A stretch of 64,000 bases of DNA from an uncultured Ruminiclostridium sp. (lineage in GTDB: Bacteria; Bacillota; Clostridia; Oscillospirales; Ruminococcaceae). Of the stretch, positions 19,218 to 27,964 are shown in pieces. A program made the position numbers and the translations under genes. Below the pieces are notes generated by a model. The model ran no database searches and was not told the DNA's origin. It saw nothing but the letters and a program-made list of their open reading frames with translations. The stretch is taken from the NCBI GenBank assembly GCA_910579265.1, contig CAJTTE010000013.1:16067-80066 (forward strand). The letters are read 5' to 3'. Every line of letters starts with the position of its first letter. Positions within the stretch are counted from its first letter, which is position 1.

Positions 19218-22200
19218 TTATCCCTTGTTATCTCCGGTCAGAAAGTCGTTTAATCCGCTTCCCGGATCTGCCGGTCTGCTTTTGATATCCTTATTGCCGC
19301 AGATGCTTTGGAAGGAGCAGTGATCACAGGGCTTTTCGCCTTCTTTTTCCAAAGGGAGCGCCTGAATATCGCCTTCAAGCAGGGCGTTTATTTTCGGCAC
19401 TATGATTTCATTATCAACATGTCTTCTGAGCTTCGAAAATTTATCTGCGGACAAAGTCATAATATCGGTAAATCTTGCGCCCGGTCCGGATTTTGTTTTT
19501 TCTCTCACCGCTTTTTCGTAGTCGTTTACAGCCCGCTCGGCTTCTTCGGTGTCAAAGGACGCACCGGAAATTTTGTGCCCGGAATACCAGCTCTTGTCAT
19601 AATCGGATTGGGGCAGCGGCGTGGTATCGGCGGCATTCAGCATGCCCTGTTTGCCCGCCGAAAAATAACCCACGGCGGCTGGCTTCGAATTTTTTTCCTC
19701 TGCGCATTCCGCAAACAGATACAGAAGCATCTGGAGATCCGTGCCGCTTTCTATACCTTCCCGCGTAAAGGTTTTCGGTATGCTTCCCGTTTTATAGTCG
19801 TAAATTTTTATGTGTCGGCCCTTATCGTTTTCAAGTATATCTATACGGTCGGCTATACCCTTGATCTTTATAGCCTTCGGGCCGTTATTTATTGTATAGC
19901 TTACGGCTTTTTCAAAATACCTGGGTGTAAAGCCGCCGGCTTCAAGATCGAGTCGGGTCTGTTTTAGAAGCTCTGCTATCCTTCCCTCCAGACCCGCGTA
20001 TACGCTCCTTGTTCTTTCGGGAAAAGTGGGGTCCAGGGACGTAGCCTGCTCCGATACCGCCCTTACCGCGTCTGCCGCGGCTTTTTCCAGCTCGCCGTCG
20101 CTTTTTCCCCTTATATCTCCTGCATTTTCAAGAGCCGTTCTCATTATGTTATGTACGGCCGTTCCCACATAGGCGGGAGAGGCGGGATCGTTTGTTCCGG
20201 GATCTCTCAGTCCGAGCCCGTATTTGCAGAAGTACATAAAAGGACACTGAAACGCGGCTTCAAGCCTGGTGGGCGAATATTCTCCGCTGTCCAGCAGCTT
20301 TTGGGCGGTTTCCGGTGTTAGCCTCAGGTTTCTGTTTGCCCCCATAAGCCGGAGTGATTCCTCCAGTGAGGCGTTATAATCCTTTTCGTTAAGAATGAGG
20401 GAAAGCGTTTGCGGGATGCTGCCGTTTTTTCCGTATGACCGCGCCAGGGCGGATCTTATGTCCGATACGGTATTTAGAAAATAATCGTAAGGCAGAGCTT
20501 TTATATCGGTACGCTTGACATTTCCGAAGCGTTCCGCGAGGATATCCGCAGGAGGACTTTCTCTGCCCGCCGTATCCTGATTGCAGAAGGTGAGGATAAG
20601 CTTTTTCCCGTAAAGATTCATGGCTCTGAGAGCAAAATAGTATTCCTTGGACCAGCGGTTTAAGTTGCTGTCGTAAAGAGGAAGTCCGGCGTTGTTCAGG
20701 TGTTCTCTTTCGAAATGGGTGAATATGCTTTGAAGTTTTCCTCTTCTCGGAATTTTTCCTTCGTTTGCTCCCGTGATGATTATTGCTTTAGGCTGCGCCT
20801 TTCGGGTGCGCTCTATATCTCCCACCGTGACGCTGTCCAGGACCTGCGGCGGATTGGCAAGATTGATACCCGCGAGTATTTCCTCCAGAAGGGAAAGATA
20901 TCGGTCGGCTTTTATCTTAACGCCCTCAAGGCAGAATGCCATTGATGTAAACGCCTCGCACAGAGCGTCCCATATCCGCCCGTATTCCTCCGCTGTTGCC
21001 TCGTCGACCTTTATATGATCCGTCTCGCCTCCGTCCCCCGCCTTTGAAGCGGCAATAAAGGTGGATTGTATCTGCTCTTCGTCGATAAGATACCTCATGA
21101 ATATTTCGGAAAACTCCGCTCCGTCTGCGGCGCCGTCAAGCTCCGTTTTAAGCTTTTGAAGAGGCTCCGTTATGCCGAGGCGTATATATTCAAGATCGTT
21201 AAGCTCCTTGCGCGGATCGTTATCCCAGTTTTTCTGCCAATCCGAGGAGGACAGCCCGTAGCTGTCCGAAACCGCCCTTAAGCGGTATACCTCGCTGTTG
21301 AACAGAAGCCTTATCCTGCCCTCCTCCCCGATTCTTTTGAATCCGCTTTCCGCGAGCCGGAGGATTTCCTCGGGATCAAGCTCCAGCGCTTTTAATATCT
21401 GTAAAACGAATCCTACCACGGGCTTGTCCGTCATGGAATGCGGAAAGTCGCAGAATACCGGTATTTCCCCTTCTATGAATCTTCGGTAAAGAATGGCTTC
21501 ATATTCGCTGTCTGCGGTTAAAACCAGTATGTCCCGGTATCTGTATCCCTCGTCTCTTACCAGACGATGTATTTCGGCGGCGGCGATATCCGCTTCGTCA
21601 TAGGGGGTTTTTGCCGAAAGGATCCTTACGCTGTTTTTATCTCTTTCGCTGCTTCTGTATCCAACTGAAAAACGGGTAAATACCGTTTCGGGAGCAATGG
21701 CCTTCAGCTCCTCTATGGTTTTCGAAATACATAGGAACTCCCGCTTATTGCTTTGTACCGAGTCGCAGGTAAGGCAGAACAGGCTTTCGTTGCATTGGGC
21801 GAGAGCTGTCCTGAGCATTTTCTTCTGAACCGCCGAAAAGCTGTCGTAATTATCGAAGAACAAATTCATGCCATTAAAATATTCGTGCTCTTGTGCCAAT
21901 GCCGCAGCCCTTGATACATCGTCAAGCTTGTCGTCGAGCTTGAGATTTTCCTTTATTTCCCGATCGTAATCCGTATATATTCTGAGAAAGTCCCCCGCTT
22001 TATCCGCCAGCTCCTCGTCAAGTGAGGTTTCGTTTTCCAGGATCCTCCGATACTCTTCGGGTGAAATGCCCGCGTTTCTGAAGGCTGCTACGGTCTTAAG
22101 CATAAGACGGCAGAAACCGGAGGAATTTTTTTCCTTTCCCAAGCTTAAAAAATCCCCTTTGGCGTTTTCTGCCGTTTTCCACATGGTGATCAGCTTTATA

Positions 22201-22457
22201 GCTTCGTCGGCGCAAGGGTTGGCTTTTTTATAAAGCTTAAGTATCTCCCGTGAAAGCTTGGAGAAGCCGGTTATCTTTACATAACGGAAATTCTTTGCTC
22301 CTACGGCGAAGTATACCGCCCTTTCCGTGTCGAAGGAAAACTGTTCGGGGACGAAAAGCATACAGTTTTCTCCCCTTTTTGCGGCTTCCTTTATTTTAAG
22401 GAGCATTGCCGAGGTTTTACCCGTCCCGAAATCTCCGTAATATATTTCGTTTCCCAT
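19218..22457 (-). CDS. addB: Helicase-exonuclease AddAB, subunit AddB
   Basis: 1079 residues. A Walker A-like GDFGTGKTS is at residues 8-16. The C-terminal nuclease domain has IKIYDYKTGS. The iron-sulfur staple cysteines are visible as FQCPFMYFC before the nuclease and CDHCSFQSIC near the end (Cys-x2-Cys-x5-Cys). In AddB the helicase motor is inactive and the domain recognises Chi. First gene of the addBA operon. Its upstream DNA carries repeats E1 and A2 back to back, so the promoter lies within or beyond mobile-looking DNA. Confidence 0.96.
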   Translation of the reverse strand: MGNEIYYGDFGTGKTSAMLLKIKEAAKRGENCMLFVPEQFSFDTERAVYFAVGAKNFRYVKITGFSKLSREILKLYKKANPCADEAIKLITMWKTAENAKGDFLSLGKEKNSSGFCRLMLKTVAAFRNAGISPEEYRRILENETSLDEELADKAGDFLRIYTDYDREIKENLKLDDKLDDVSRAAALAQEHEYFNGMNLFFDNYDSFSAVQKKMLRTALAQCNESLFCLTCDSVQSNKREFLCISKTIEELKAIAPETVFTRFSVGYRSSERDKNSVRILSAKTPYDEADIAAAEIHRLVRDEGYRYRDILVLTADSEYEAILYRRFIEGEIPVFCDFPHSMTDKPVVGFVLQILKALELDPEEILRLAESGFKRIGEEGRIRLLFNSEVYRLRAVSDSYGLSSSDWQKNWDNDPRKELNDLEYIRLGITEPLQKLKTELDGAADGAEFSEIFMRYLIDEEQIQSTFIAASKAGDGGETDHIKVDEATAEEYGRIWDALCEAFTSMAFCLEGVKIKADRYLSLLEEILAGINLANPPQVLDSVTVGDIERTRKAQPKAIIITGANEGKIPRRGKLQSIFTHFEREHLNNAGLPLYDSNLNRWSKEYYFALRAMNLYGKKLILTFCNQDTAGRESPPADILAERFGNVKRTDIKALPYDYFLNTVSDIRSALARSYGKNGSIPQTLSLILNEKDYNASLEESLRLMGANRNLRLTPETAQKLLDSGEYSPTRLEAAFQCPFMYFCKYGLGLRDPGTNDPASPAYVGTAVHNIMRTALENAGDIRGKSDGELEKAAADAVRAVSEQATSLDPTFPERTRSVYAGLEGRIAELLKQTRLDLEAGGFTPRYFEKAVSYTINNGPKAIKIKGIADRIDILENDKGRHIKIYDYKTGSIPKTFTREGIESGTDLQMLLYLFAECAEEKNSKPAAVGYFSAGKQGMLNAADTTPLPQSDYDKSWYSGHKISGASFDTEEAERAVNDYEKAVREKTKSGPGARFTDIMTLSADKFSKLRRHVDNEIIVPKINALLEGDIQALPLEKEGEKPCDHCSFQSICGNKDIKSRPADPGSGLNDFLTGDNKG

Positions 22458-22478
22458 AGCTTCACCCGCTTTTCTGAT

Positions 22479-22641
22479 TATTGCTCCCCCAATTAACTCT
22501 TAAATTATTCTGCTTGCCCGGCTGCCTGAATACTTCGTCGGAAGTCCTTGAAATATGCGCATATTCCTGCGGTCTTCTTCCTTGTCTTTCCACAGCCCTT
22601 CGGCGCACAAATTCTTCAAGTGTTACTTGGTGGAGAAATAT
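22479..22641 (+). repeat. Repeat family E, copy E1 (MITE-like)
   Basis: About 163 bp with ends TATTGCTCCCCCAATTAACT and TTACTTGGTGGAGAAATA, which are inverse of each other. It is highly similar over its length to E2 at 30861. It begins 22 bp upstream of the addB start codon. Confidence 0.85.
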
Positions 22642-22644
22642 GAT

Positions 22645-22824
22645 TTAAGGCAATACCGTACAATGACCGCCTGACGGCTTTGCGTGAGGCTTGCTTGCAT
22701 ATTTTCGGTCATCTTACACAAATTCTTCTTGAAATACGTCGGTATTCCTGCGTCGAATTTATGCAGGCTGTCGAAAAATCTGACTGTGCGATTCACACGC
22801 AATCATTGTGCGGTGTTGCCTTAA
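22645..22824 (+). repeat. Repeat family A, copy A2
   Basis: 180 bp from TTAAGGCAATACCGTACAAT to GCGGTGTTGCCTTAA, same orientation as A1, only a few bases after E1. Confidence 0.92.
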
Positions 22825-22854
22825 TTATGCCATTTATGATGAAAAATGTCAAGA

Positions 22855-22886
22855 AAAAGCGCACCTGTTTTTAAGGTGCGCTTTTA
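22855..22886. terminator. Terminator of the BspA-like gene
   Basis: Stem AAAAGCGCACCT/AGGTGCGCTTTT, 20 bp past the stop of the minus-strand gene. Symmetric tracts make it usable in both directions. Confidence 0.85.
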
Positions 22887-22905
22887 TCAAGGACGGTGTG
22901 AAAAA

Positions 22906-25140
22906 TTATTTTCCCTTTCCCGCCGCTGCAAAGGCTCCGATCAACGCCGCCATGACCGGGGGGATCGCCGCTATTATTAATCCCGTGCTCTTATTCGGGT
23001 CTTTTTTCCCGTTGTTCTTATCCGACGGGTTGCCGGAATCGGCGTCCGAGACATTTTTACCGTCACTGGCCGTTCCTTCTCCGCCTATTTCCTTGCCGTC
23101 GTTTATCACCGGCTGATCTGAAATTATATAAGTGCTGAAATGATCGGTTTTGAAGCACATGCTTCCGTCAAAATAAACTGCCTTCATATCGGTGTAAACG
23201 CCGTATTCCTCTGCGCGGTAAACTCTGCACGTCTCAGGATCCCAGCCTTCGGGAAGAGGGATGCGTACCGTAACGGCTTCAAAGGGCTGTCTTTCTTTTT
23301 TGTCGCTGTCGGTAAAGGAAATATCAAAGCTCCTTTGGCCTTCGTCAATGAATTTGTCGGATCCTTCCACATAAACGGCAGTTCCCGGAGGGAAGCAGCC
23401 TTCGATCCTGACGCCTGAGTTTTCGTCTTCGTAGTTTTCGGTGTAAACGGACATAAACTCCAGTTCGTACTTATATGCGAAATTTTCGGCTTCGGAGCCT
23501 TTTACGCCGTATATTACAGGTCCGGATGACAGTCCTTGAGCAAACCACCAATCGATTTCCGTATCGTTTATCTTTATTTCTTTTACGCTGTTGGGTATAT
23601 ACAGGTATTTTAAGTTTGAACAATCCACAAAAGCGGTTCTTTCTATTATATCCGTACCGTCGGCAACCGAAAAGATATCGGCGGTTCCGGCAGGGCAAAC
23701 GATCAGTTTTTTTCCGTCCTTGCTGTAAAGGGCTCCGTTTATTGATTTATAGGCTTCGTTTTTACTGTTGACCTTTATTTCGGTTAATGAATCACAATAA
23801 GCGAAGGGCGAGAAATCCATACGTCCGAAATAATCGTTCACCTCGCCGAGAAATTCTCCCAGGTTATTCACGCTTGATGAAACCATGACGGAAATCAGAT
23901 CCTTATTGTAAAAGAACGTTCCTCTGGGTATTTCTTCCACTCCTTCAGGGATCATATATGTTTTATCGGTTTTTCCCGCAGGATAAAGGATCAGTTTTTT
24001 CATATCCTTGTCAAAAAGAACACCGTCGACGGAAAGGTATTTCGGGTTATTGGCGTCAACGTTTATCTCAAAGAGCGAAGAGCAGTTTTTAAATCCCTCT
24101 GGACCGCCCAATGCTGCTGCTTCATCGTATTCCGAGGTTATAATGACCTCCTGAAGACTTTCCGGGATATTGACCGAGGTAATAAGCTCACAGTGAGCAA
24201 AAGCGTTTTCACAAACGGAATCCGTTCCGTTTGAAATGGTTACGCTTCCTTTTTTCCCTCTCGGACAGAATATAAGCGTTTTTGTTCCTTCGCAAGACGT
24301 ACCGTATAATATTTCGTCCTCCGTATGATATTTTCCGTTTTCTGGATCTACATCAATGTAACTGCAATTCGTAATGATCGAAAGATCGTCAACCGATCTG
24401 GGATGCTCTCCTATGAGAATAACGCTGTCCGGTATCGTAATGCTGTCCCTGCCGCGCGGACATACCAGCATGTTGGTGACGCTCTTGTTATATACGACCC
24501 CGTCGACTGACGAATAATTTTTGTTGTTTTCGACGATATTTATTTCCGTCAGAGACGTGCAGTTGTCAAAAAGCTGTTTAGGGTCTCTTTGGGTATAGAT
24601 ATCCCTGTAATTGTATAGCTTGCCGGTCATACTGGCGGGGATGCTTACGTCGGTTAAGTGGATACAGTTTTTAAAAGCACAGGCGTCAATCGACGTTACC
24701 CCCTCCGGAATTGTAAAGCTTCCGCTTTTTCCGCCGGGGCATATTATAAGCTGAGTTTTTGTCTTATTGTAGAGCACTCCGTCGATTGACGAAAAAAATT
24801 CGTTGTATTCGTTTACGTTTATTTCCGTCAATGAAACACAGTCTTCAAGGTGCGGACTGTATCTGACGCTGTCCGGTATCGTTATGCTTTTGATGGAAGC
24901 GCAGTTTTCTCCGGAAAGTCTGATGCCGATCACCTTTTTTTCATCTATCTCTTCCGGTATTTCAACATCGCCGCCCGTGCCGTTATACCCTGTGATTTCC
25001 AATCCTCCGCCCCAGCTTATTTCCTGATATTCGAATTCGCTGTAGTCTCCGCTGTCCGCTCTTATACCCGGAAGGAACCAGCATACCGTTAAAACAAAGC
25101 CGACGGCACCGGCTATATTTTTTTTAATTCCACATCTCAT
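22906..25140 (-). CDS. BspA-type leucine-rich-repeat surface protein
   Basis: 744 residues. The N-terminus has a signal peptide (GAVGFVLTVCWFLPGIRA). Next come about a dozen LRR_5 (BspA/TpLRR) units of the form SLTEINVxxxNxxYxSxDGV and IPDSVxxIGxxAFxxC. A small domain and an acidic Asp/Ser/Gly stretch lead to a hydrophobic C-terminal anchor (GLIIAAIPPVMAALIGAFAA) followed by a few lysines. Such proteins are exported and displayed on gut or oral bacteria, with adhesive roles reported in the family. It has its own promoter and terminator. Confidence 0.88.
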   Translation of the reverse strand: MRCGIKKNIAGAVGFVLTVCWFLPGIRADSGDYSEFEYQEISWGGGLEITGYNGTGGDVEIPEEIDEKKVIGIRLSGENCASIKSITIPDSVRYSPHLEDCVSLTEINVNEYNEFFSSIDGVLYNKTKTQLIICPGGKSGSFTIPEGVTSIDACAFKNCIHLTDVSIPASMTGKLYNYRDIYTQRDPKQLFDNCTSLTEINIVENNKNYSSVDGVVYNKSVTNMLVCPRGRDSITIPDSVILIGEHPRSVDDLSIITNCSYIDVDPENGKYHTEDEILYGTSCEGTKTLIFCPRGKKGSVTISNGTDSVCENAFAHCELITSVNIPESLQEVIITSEYDEAAALGGPEGFKNCSSLFEINVDANNPKYLSVDGVLFDKDMKKLILYPAGKTDKTYMIPEGVEEIPRGTFFYNKDLISVMVSSSVNNLGEFLGEVNDYFGRMDFSPFAYCDSLTEIKVNSKNEAYKSINGALYSKDGKKLIVCPAGTADIFSVADGTDIIERTAFVDCSNLKYLYIPNSVKEIKINDTEIDWWFAQGLSSGPVIYGVKGSEAENFAYKYELEFMSVYTENYEDENSGVRIEGCFPPGTAVYVEGSDKFIDEGQRSFDISFTDSDKKERQPFEAVTVRIPLPEGWDPETCRVYRAEEYGVYTDMKAVYFDGSMCFKTDHFSTYIISDQPVINDGKEIGGEGTASDGKNVSDADSGNPSDKNNGKKDPNKSTGLIIAAIPPVMAALIGAFAAAGKGK

Positions 25141-25169
25141 GATTTTCCCTCCCCAAGGCGTCTTTTTTT

Positions 25170-25198
25170 ATTTTAACATGCAATGTTTCCTTTGTCAA
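25170..25198 (-). promoter_or_regulatory. Promoter of the BspA-like gene
   Basis: Minus strand TTGACA (25193-25198), 17-bp spacer, TAAAAT (25170-25175), about 30 bp before the start codon; GGGGAGGG is the ribosome binding site. Confidence 0.8.
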
Positions 25199-25317
25199 GT
25201 ATTATCGTCATAAATGTAAAGAAAACTATCAAAAAATGGTATGCAAATACGGCATATTAAAAGGATATAATAATATCATAAACGTCAAATAAAAATATTC
25301 AGCCAAAGGAGAAAGTC

Positions 25318-25620
25318 ATGATCTACAATTTATGCAGCCGTATAACCGAGCTGAGGACAGCTTTCGGAATAACCCAATCCGAGCTTGCCAGACGTCTTGA
25401 CGTTACCCGGAGCTCTGTAAACGCTTGGGAGCTGGGATATGCCACGCCTCAGCTAAAGCATATAGTGGAAATGTCAAAGATATTCAATACCACCCTTGAC
25501 GGCATGTTTGAAAGTCCGAGCCGTGTAACCGTAGACGTTACCGATCTTTCGGAAAAAGAGCGGCAGGCCGTTTTTGATATTGTTGACTGTATAAAAAATA
25601 AAGGAGACAATGTTCGGTAG
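25318..25620 (+). CDS. XRE-family transcriptional regulator
   Basis: 100 residues. A helix-turn-helix fills residues ~8-62 (ELRTAFGITQSELARRLDVT, then RSSVNAWELGYATP). The C-terminal ~35 residues (DVTDLSEKERQAVFDIVDCI) form a short tail probably used for dimerisation. AAAGGAG lies seven bases before the ATG. A TATAAT at 25266 sits in the near-palindrome GATATAATAATATC, which may be its operator, though the -35 is weak. Divergent from the surface protein gene, so it may control it. The stop is TAG. Confidence 0.88.
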   Translation: MIYNLCSRITELRTAFGITQSELARRLDVTRSSVNAWELGYATPQLKHIVEMSKIFNTTLDGMFESPSRVTVDVTDLSEKERQAVFDIVDCIKNKGDNVR

Positions 25621-25642
25621 AAAGTGTCGCCTTTATTTTTTT
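25597..25642 (+). terminator. Terminator overlapping the end of the XRE gene
   Basis: AAATAAAGGAGACA pairs with TGTCGCCTTTATTT, followed by T residues. The 5' strand of the stem lies inside the last codons. Confidence 0.7.
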
Positions 25643-25693
25643 GTTATTTGTTATATATTCTTCTTTTACAATTTTAAAAAGGTATCGTTAGTC

Positions 25694-25926
25694 CGACGGA
25701 TTTATATGTATATACCGATTTGTTCCTAACATAGTTTTTGAAAGCGTTTCTTTTAAAATCCAATGCCGCATTTCCGATTCAAATATTTTCGTCTCGCTTC
25801 GGCATTAAACGGTGCTTTAAAAAACAAAGCCCCTCATCTTTCGGCTTATACATATATAAGTGCAAGAACCGTAAATAAAAACAAAGAACGAACTAAAATC
25901 GTAACCTCCGGACATCGGTTTATCTT
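25694..25926. repeat. Tandem duplication, unit 1
   Basis: First of two direct copies of a non-coding ~230-bp sequence. Shared blocks include CAAATATTTTCGTCTCGCTT and AAGCCCCTCATCTTTCGGCT. The offset to the second copy is 271-279 bp, with few substitutions and some indels. Confidence 0.9.
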
Positions 25927-25972
25927 CATCCGTACTTTATTTGGTTATATATATCTTAAAACATCGTCAATC

Positions 25973-26196
25973 AAGCGGATTTATATATCGGTTTGTTTTT
26001 AACACAATTTTTGAAAGCGTTTTTTAAAATCCATTACCGCGCCTCCGAATCAAATATTTTCGTCTCGCTTCGGCAGTAAACGGTGCTTTAAAAAATAAAG
26101 CCCCTCATCTTTCGGCTTATACATATATAAGTGCAAGAACCGTAAATAAAAACAAAGAACGAACTAAAATCGTAACCTCGGACATCGTTTGTTTTT
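25973..26196. repeat. Tandem duplication, unit 2
   Basis: Second copy of the unit at 25694, slightly shorter near its left end. Neither copy has an ORF with a start signal. Confidence 0.9.
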
Positions 26197-27037
26197 GAAT
26201 CGTATTTTATTTAATAATTTCAATGAAACTGCTGCGAAGTGTACGAAAAAGTCTTTTAAACGACCGGATTGTTTCTTTTTATGCTTCGAAGCATAGGTTA
26301 GTACAAGCTAACTGAAACGCTTTTAAGCCTTTTGCGGGTTTTAACCGGCAAAAAAACGAAGAAACCGGCTTCTTAAACCCGCATTTCTTCGTTAAAATCC
26401 ATACTGAAAATCGTTTTGATTTTTGGTTGCATATGGCTAACTCAAAAACATACGATCTCAAAAAACGTGACATCATTTCCTTGTGTTATGCAATTTTTTA
26501 AGATAGCGCAATGCTTTATAATCTCTTGGCGAAGCGGGATTGCCGGCTATAACGTATCTTTTGCCCCTTTGCATAATCTGCGGGAGGATTTTTAAGCTTT
26601 CTTCCGGCAGCATATGCGGTTCTGCCGTATCAGTGGATTTATCCGGCTTTATATTCGGGACTTTCCGCTGCATGGATATTTGCCGGTATATACGGCGGAT
26701 TCGCGCCGGCAGGAGATACGGCGGCAAGATAGCAGCCTTACGGATGGTCCCGGGCGAATGCGTAGACCATTGGCTTAGACCATTGAAAGAATCCTGAAAG
26801 ACGTTTTTCCGTGGCATATAAGAAAAATTTAGAACATAGCGGATTTTTTATCCCTTTGATTCGCTCAAGCTTTTTTATATTCGGGCGGTGTTTTAATGTT
26901 ATTTCGGATCGCGGTACCTGCGGTTACGGGCGGAATGTACCGAACCTTTATTATTTGTTTTACGTTTTTATTACGAGCTCTCCGTTGTTCATAGGCAGCC
27001 TTGCGGTTTTACCGTTCCGAAGCTTTTATTCGGTTCT
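26197..27037. other. Possible decayed membrane-protein gene
   Basis: No intact gene. Two hydrophobic plus-strand frames lie in different phases: around 26590-26730 (FLPAAYAVLPYQWIYPALYS) and 26868-26990 (LMLFRIAVPAVTGGMY). They could be frameshifted pieces of a membrane protein. There is no start signal and I cannot name a family. Confidence 0.25.
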
Positions 27038-27202
27038 CAGGGCCTGTTTAGCATCTCTCAGCATGCATCTTGCCTGTATCTTTTGCGTATTTCTTCGTTG
27101 ATTTTACTTGATGTACATCAAGTACGTCTGCGAAAAATCGTTTTGAAATACGCAAAATCTGCTGCGCGGTCTGCGTATTTCGAGATACTAAACAGGCTCT
27201 TA
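27038..27202 (-). repeat. Repeat family D, copy D2
   Basis: About 165 bp, inverted relative to D1. Ends AGGGCCTGTTTAGCATCTCT and GAGATACTAAACAGGCTCT. Confidence 0.88.
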
Positions 27203-27241
27203 AGCTCCTTTGACTTAGGGCTGCGTTTTGGCTCCTTTAAC

Positions 27242-27281
27242 GATAAAACCGGACGCCGTCCTGTACAGAACGGCGTCCGGT
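27242..27281 (-). terminator. rpmE terminator
   Basis: Stem ACCGGACGCCGT/ACGGCGTCCGGT with a short T run on the minus strand, 17 bp past the rpmE stop. Confidence 0.85.
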
Positions 27282-27298
27282 GTGATTCTAAAATATCC

Positions 27299-27502
27299 TT
27301 ACTTCTTAAGACCGAACTTCTTGTTGAACTTGTCAACACGTCCGCCGCTGTCAATAAGCTTCTGCTTACCTGTGAAGAAAGGGTGGCACTTGGAACAGAT
27401 TTCCACCTTGATATCCTGCTTTGTGGAGCGGGTCTCGATCACATTTCCGCAGGCGCACTTAATGGTAGTGGGCTTATAATCGGGATGGATTCCTTCTTTC
27501 AT
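27299..27502 (-). CDS. rpmE: 50S ribosomal protein L31
   Basis: 67 residues from the ATG at 27502 (MKEGIHPDYK), the universal L31 start. The frame opens three codons earlier with a GTG that is part of the ribosome binding site GGCGGTG. Cysteines in IKCACGN and EICSKCHPF identify the zinc-binding (C+) paralogue, used when zinc is available. It is a monocistronic unit with its own promoter and terminator. The leader of about 65 nt folds GC-rich stems (CCCGCCGGG/CCCGTCGGG). Autoregulatory L31 leaders are known in Firmicutes, but I cannot confirm a match. Confidence 0.97.
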   Translation of the reverse strand: MKEGIHPDYKPTTIKCACGNVIETRSTKQDIKVEICSKCHPFFTGKQKLIDSGGRVDKFNKKFGLKK

Positions 27503-27572
27503 TAATGTCACCGCCTTTACTTATATACTCAGCCCGACGGGGAGCAACCCGGCGGGGATTTATCGCAGAAAT

Positions 27573-27601
27573 ATTATATCATATGCTTTTTTGCTTGTCA
27601 A
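27573..27601 (-). promoter_or_regulatory. rpmE promoter
   Basis: Minus strand TTGACA (27596-27601), 17-bp spacer, TATAAT (27573-27578): a consensus promoter. Confidence 0.9.
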
Positions 27602-27635
27602 GCACAAAATAGAAAATTCTCCGGAAACTATATGT

Positions 27636-27677
27636 AAATTGAGAATAGTGCAAAATTAAATTGAGAATAGTGCAAAA
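27636..27677. repeat. Two 20-bp direct repeats
   Basis: AAATTGAGAATAGTGCAAAA occurs twice with a 22-bp period. It may be an operator or the stranded end of an insertion sequence; IS21-type ends carry such repeats. No transposase is nearby. Confidence 0.6.
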
Positions 27678-27914
27678 ACAGATTTAAAATTGATCTCAAA
27701 AAATCGGCATGACGAAGCTTTATATAAAAATTTTTGATAATGACCGTATTTAGTGTCGCTTGTTACTTAACTTAAGCGGGGATATAACGATAAATATAAC
27801 ATAATGCCCCTTGTTTAAAAAGTATCATTAAACAAATCTTGGATTTTTATCTAAGATAAAGTGAGGACTGTTACATGAAAAGCAATAAAAAATTGTATAA
27901 TTGTTTTTTTTAGC

Positions 27915-27942
27915 TTGACATGATGAAAAAACATGGTATTAT
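27915..27942 (+). promoter_or_regulatory. Promoter of the NDT/TIR-like gene
   Basis: TTGACA (27915-27920), 16-bp spacer, TATTAT (27937-27942). The leader would be only ~15 nt, starting just before GGAGGGTGAT. Confidence 0.7.
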
Positions 27943-27964
27943 CTATAAAAAGGAGGGTGATATT

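Noticed and set aside
26473..26817. A 114-codon minus-strand ORF
   Set aside because: No ribosome binding site or family motif, and it overlaps plus-strand hydrophobic remnants; coding is not supported.
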